A stretch of DNA of 64,000 bases from Streptomyces sp. Tue 6430 (GTDB lineage Bacteria; Actinomycetota; Actinomycetes; Streptomycetales; Streptomycetaceae). Shown piece by piece: positions 61,069 through 64,000 of the stretch. Location of the stretch: assembly GCA_021568835.1 (NCBI GenBank), contig JAKGSH010000001.1:310001-374000 (forward strand), read 5' to 3'. Position 1 is the first letter of the stretch. Each line of letters opens with the position of its first letter. The notes under the pieces are model-generated. The model saw nothing but the letters and a program-made list of their open reading frames with translations, ran no database searches and was not told the DNA's origin. The translations under genes and the position numbers were made by a program.

Positions 61069-62595
61069 TCAGAGGGCCAGGGGCGGGACCAGCGTGACCG
61101 GCACCTCGTCCGGAAGCTCGAACATGTCCGCGTCGAGCGGTAGCACGAAGAAGCCGGACGAGTCCTCGTCGCGTTCGGCGTCTCTGATGCGTTTCATCGC
61201 GCTGTTGAGCCGCGCGCTCATGTCCACGTCGCGCACATGCTCCCGGCGGAGGTCCCGGTACCGGGTCTCCCAGTTCGGTGCGCCGTGCGGCAGCCCGAGG
61301 TCCAGGTAGGGGTTGGACGCTGCCGGTCTGTCGTTACGGGGAACGGTCCGACGCTGCTCGATCATTCGGAGATTGGACTCGGCCGACTCGCTCGATCCGC
61401 TGATCCCCTTCAGGGCGGCGGCCGCCGCGTCCAGTTCCTCCTGGAGCAACAGCGTGTACGCATGGAAGTTGAGGGCTTCGGCTCGGTAGGCCGGGGCAGC
61501 GGTCTCGAACGACACCAGCTTGTCTATCTGGGACGACGCATGGGCCAGGTCGTTCAGGCACAGCAGGTCGTAGGCCTGACGCAGTGCCATGAGCGCGTGC
61601 AGGGGCGACCGCGACGGGTTGACGGCAGCCTTGGGCTCCCACAGAGAGAAAATGAGCCGCCACAGCCCCCTGTCCTCCCAGATGTCCCGGCCCCAGTTGC
61701 CGACATCGACCCCGTCGAGAAGCCGGCGCAGTCGGAGCACCAGATCGCGGGGCAGCTTCCTTTCGAGCTCCTTCACCACCGAAGCGTCGCCGTCGGCAAC
61801 TCGCTCCAAGAGGTCGTAGACGTCGCCGACCGAGGGCAGCGGCTCACCCCCGGCGAGGAACGCGTTCCGCCGCTGCCGGGCCGTCCACTCCAGCGCGGTT
61901 GCCTGCTCGGCGGATACCTGATCGGGAACCAGCCGGGCTTTGAGGTAAGCGTGCTCCGGCTCATCGGCCCGGTACTGCCAGGGCTGATGCTCGGGACCGA
62001 CCGCTCCGGCGTCGATGAGGTCGTCGAGGACGCTCGGTGGTATCCAAGGAAGCACACGCGGCAGCATCCGAGGCGGGAAGGCGGCCGTACCCTCCGTCGC
62101 GAACGCCGTGAGGAGGGCGAAGGCTCCGGAGGGATCCTCGCTCGCGGAGACGGCGAGCGTGTTGTCGCCCGCTGTCAGGGCGGTGAGCCGTTGCTCCCCG
62201 ACCTCGGTCAGCCACAGGAAGCCGCCCGCGTGGACCGCCGTAAGTGCCGTGGCGACCGTGGCTGGGTCGGCTCGTTCGAGGACGGTCCGCACAGCAGGCA
62301 GCAGCCGGTCGTCCGGTTCGTCGCGCAGGGCGTCGGTCAGGGCGTCGTGCGTCGCGTCCTGTGCGAGGGATGCGAGTTGTCGGAGCAGAGCGTGGGCCTG
62401 CAGTACCGCCTGGGCTCCGAACACGCCCGCCTTGCGCCACCTGCGCACGGTGAACCCGTCGACCCCCACGTCTGCGCTCTGGGCGTCCCGACGCTCCCTG
62501 AGAGCCCTCAGCCGCTCCCGCTCCCGTGCGACCGCCTCGGCCCGCGTCCCTGACACCGGCTGCCCCGCTCCGCCTGCCGACGGCGGACTCGTCAT
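61069..62595 (-). CDS. Helical-repeat protein with a J-like C-terminal segment, unknown function
   Basis: 508 residues, intact. The middle is TPR-like (LHALMALRQAYDLLCLNDLA, AYRAEALNFHAYTLLLQEEL). From about residue 428 it reads NPYLDLGLPHGAPNWETRYR, DLRREH, LNSAMKRIRDAERD. The spacing follows a J domain, but the HPD tripeptide needed to stimulate Hsp70 is missing. Start ATG 62595 probably overlaps the stop of the upstream gene (ATGA). Best guess: adaptor that brings clients to the operon's Hsp70. Confidence 0.7.
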   Translation of the reverse strand: MTSPPSAGGAGQPVSGTRAEAVARERERLRALRERRDAQSADVGVDGFTVRRWRKAGVFGAQAVLQAHALLRQLASLAQDATHDALTDALRDEPDDRLLPAVRTVLERADPATVATALTAVHAGGFLWLTEVGEQRLTALTAGDNTLAVSASEDPSGAFALLTAFATEGTAAFPPRMLPRVLPWIPPSVLDDLIDAGAVGPEHQPWQYRADEPEHAYLKARLVPDQVSAEQATALEWTARQRRNAFLAGGEPLPSVGDVYDLLERVADGDASVVKELERKLPRDLVLRLRRLLDGVDVGNWGRDIWEDRGLWRLIFSLWEPKAAVNPSRSPLHALMALRQAYDLLCLNDLAHASSQIDKLVSFETAAPAYRAEALNFHAYTLLLQEELDAAAAALKGISGSSESAESNLRMIEQRRTVPRNDRPAASNPYLDLGLPHGAPNWETRYRDLRREHVRDVDMSARLNSAMKRIRDAERDEDSSGFFVLPLDADMFELPDEVPVTLVPPLAL

Positions 62596-63052
62596 TCCCC
62601 GGACCTTTCATGTCGGGGTCCGTGGCCGGGAGGCGGGTTGAGGTGCGAGGCGCAGGTTCCGCCGTCCACGGGGGCTTGTCCAGGCTCAGGCCGGCGGAGG
62701 CCATGCGGTCGTACTCGGCGAGGACCAGGCGCTCGGTGCGGTACTCGCCGTACTTGGCGATCTTGTTGTTCTTGAGGCCGCCGTTCTCGGTCCGGAAGGA
62801 CTCCAGGATGTAGTTGGCGTCCTCGGCTGAGACTCCGTGGAGGTGGAGAAAGTACGCGTCCAGTTCGGCGCGGAGTTGGGCGCGGCGGCCCTCGTTCCAG
62901 ATGCGGCGGCGCAGGATGGTCTTGACGGCGACCGTGCGCTCAGGGGTGCCTTCGGAGGTCTGGAGATCCTCGGCCCGGTGGACCTCTCCCATGTTGCCCT
63001 TGCCGATGACGTGCCCGATGCGGAACCTGCCGTCCAGCAGCTCCTGGCTCAC
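62592..63052 (-). CDS. Chimera: protein-kinase N-lobe fused to the tail of a PglX/type II-like DNA methyltransferase
   Basis: About 152 residues from GTG 63052 (GGGGGAG upstream). Residues 1-48 are a Hanks-kinase start: LLDGRFRIGHVIGKGNMGEV and TVAVKTILRR, with glycine loop and Lys. It then changes abruptly to IWNEGRRAQLRAELDAYF, DANYILESF and KYGEYRTERLVLAEYDRM, the C-terminal block of PglX-like or Eco57I-type DNA methyltransferases. No kinase catalytic loop and no methylase core are present. The 3' end is uncertain: a one-base loss would bring the stop to 62592, overlapping the next start. Probably a deletion remnant that still provides the operon's promoter and leader. Confidence 0.75.
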
Positions 63053-63864
63053 TGCCGCTCCCCCTGTCCTCTGCCGTTCCGTTCCCGTCCCACGCCTGGA
63101 GCGGGGAAAGGAACGTGCCCCCTGCATTCATTGCCGCTCCGCTCATCGTTGCAGAGCGGGAGCGAGGTGTCCGCAACCGTACACGAATTGGTGCGGTAAT
63201 GGAGGTCTTAAGGTCTGTTTACGTCGTCAACGTGTCGCCATATGCTCTGTGAGATTGTCAGGGTGGGGTGAGTGAGGTGAGGCGCCAGTCCGTCGCAGCG
63301 TGGTGAAGCGCCGGGCGGTGCGTCGGGGTGGGGGTGGCTCCGGGCGGAGTCGGCCGGGCTGGGGCCGTCCGCCCTGAGTGTGGTGGCGCATGCAGACGGT
63401 GACGGTCCGCATGTGGCAAAGGTTGCACGGATTCGTGAGGGAAATGTGTTCGGGCCGCCTTCCCCTCCAGTGGCGTGACGCGGACCCTGCTCGACCGGGA
63501 CGCCGACACCAAGGGATACGTGACCTCGCGCGCCCTGGAGGGTGTGGTCCGGACGCCCGGAGCGCCGCGGCGGACGTCCTGGGGGAGACGCGGCCCTCAT
63601 CTGCCTCGACAGCCTCCCCTCCGACGGCGACCGCCCGATCGGTGGCCCTCCCGACAGCGGCAAGGGTCTCCTCTCCGACACGTGTGCGGACGCGGCAGTC
63701 GATCCCGCCTCGGCCGCCCTGTGCGTGACGTACTGCGTCATGGCGATCCGGGCCCGTCATGGGCTCCATCTCGCGCACGAGGGAGAGGGCAGAGCCGCCT
63801 CTGTGCGCGCAGGTGGGGTCCGGAGGCCTGCTGCGCGGCTGACCGAAGCCCCCACCCGTACCCC
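63053..63864. other. Gene-free stretch upstream of the Hsp70/dynamin operon
   Basis: Holds the likely operon promoter region (less GC-rich part at 63170-63245) with the palindromic site at 63217. Open frames at 63260-63860 have poor codon use. One plus-strand string near 63560-63740 (LPSDGDRPIGGPPDSGKGLL, across a slip) is coding-like but I cannot assign it. Confidence 0.45.
63217..63231. promoter_or_regulatory. Second copy of the GTTWACGWCGTCAAC motif
   Basis: GTTTACGTCGTCAAC matches 13 of 15 bases of the site at 40298 (GTTAACGACGTCAAC), the two differences being A/T changes. It lies about 165 bases upstream of the first gene of the minus-strand operon. Confidence 0.5.
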
Positions 63865-64000
63865 TCACCAGTGCGGCACGGGCACCGTGGCCGTGCCGTC
63901 GTCCTTGCCGCGCAGCGGTCGTGGGGGCTGGTCGAGGATCTCGCGGGCGGTGTCGCCGGCCGGGCGTCGCCGGACGTGCACCCGGCAGCCGAGGAGGCGG
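63865..64000 (-). CDS. C-terminal end of a protein, 5' part beyond the right edge
   Basis: The last 44 codons of a minus-strand gene read RLLGCRVHVRRRPAGDTARE and end RGKDDGTATVPVPHW before TGA at 63865. Codon use is typical. Too short to assign a family. Confidence 0.6.
   Translation of the reverse strand, partial: RLLGCRVHVRRRPAGDTAREILDQPPRPLRGKDDGTATVPVPHW

Noticed and set aside
63240..63864. Genes in the right-hand intergenic stretch
   Set aside because: Candidate frames on either strand have weak codon bias, no convincing starts and no recognisable domain.

Overview
The window is very GC-rich and strongly codon-biased. It carries a cluster of Streptomyces-typical families: a DUF5753 regulator paired with DUF397, an RsbW-like ATPase, monomeric NADP isocitrate dehydrogenase, cysteine-type leader peptides, a SAM-IV-like riboswitch and McrBC. 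It is most probably a chromosomal segment of a Streptomyces or close relative. Many conserved genes are broken by single-base losses in short G or C runs, almost always in the same direction. I treat these as likely assembly errors, not gene decay, and describe the joined products.

Layout. 1-6485 (-): a PUFA-synthase-like polyketide synthase running off the left edge. 7160-7236: tRNA-Pro(GGG). 8388-16029 (+): an organosulfur acquisition cluster (cysteine leader peptide, GST-like protein, SAM riboswitch, second leader peptide, three-gene polar amino-acid/cystine-type ABC importer, two flavin monooxygenases). 16175-19435: an astacin-like metalloprotease divergent from a large LuxR regulator, with a nested palindrome between them. 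19717-25204: a TPR-CHAT protease divergent from a subtilase, an ECF-like sigma factor and a small partner protein. 25404-31700 (-): isocitrate dehydrogenase, an MscS channel, an APC amino-acid permease and an unknown protein. 31997-36811 (+): a glycerol-type kinase and two FAD oxidoreductases (GlpK/GlpA/GlpB-like), interrupted by minisatellites. 36862-40152: an ABC exporter with a leaderless MerR-type promoter, and a convergent MerR regulator fused to a DNA sliding-clamp-like domain.

From 40.3 to 63.2 kb the window looks like an accessory or conflict island. It holds an HTH-N6-methylase-like protein, a UvrD helicase remnant abutting McrC and McrB, a receptor Ser/Thr kinase, WXG/LXG-like proteins, VapBC, and an RsbW-like ATPase with a DUF5753/DUF397 pair. 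It ends in a tightly packed ~10 kb minus-strand operon: a kinase N-lobe/methylase-tail chimera, a TPR/J-like protein, a GrpE-like protein, an Hsp70, a NYN-type RNase, and two dynamin-like GTPases. A near-identical 15-bp palindromic motif lies upstream of the first gene (40298) and of the minus-strand operon (63217).

The Hsp70-GrpE-NYN-dynamin operon is my best candidate for an undescribed system: a dedicated chaperone machine controlling an RNase and a membrane-remodelling GTPase pair. Second is the CHAT-subtilase-sigma module. Third is the sulfur cluster, whose importer appears to be under both a SAM riboswitch and a cysteine-type leader peptide.
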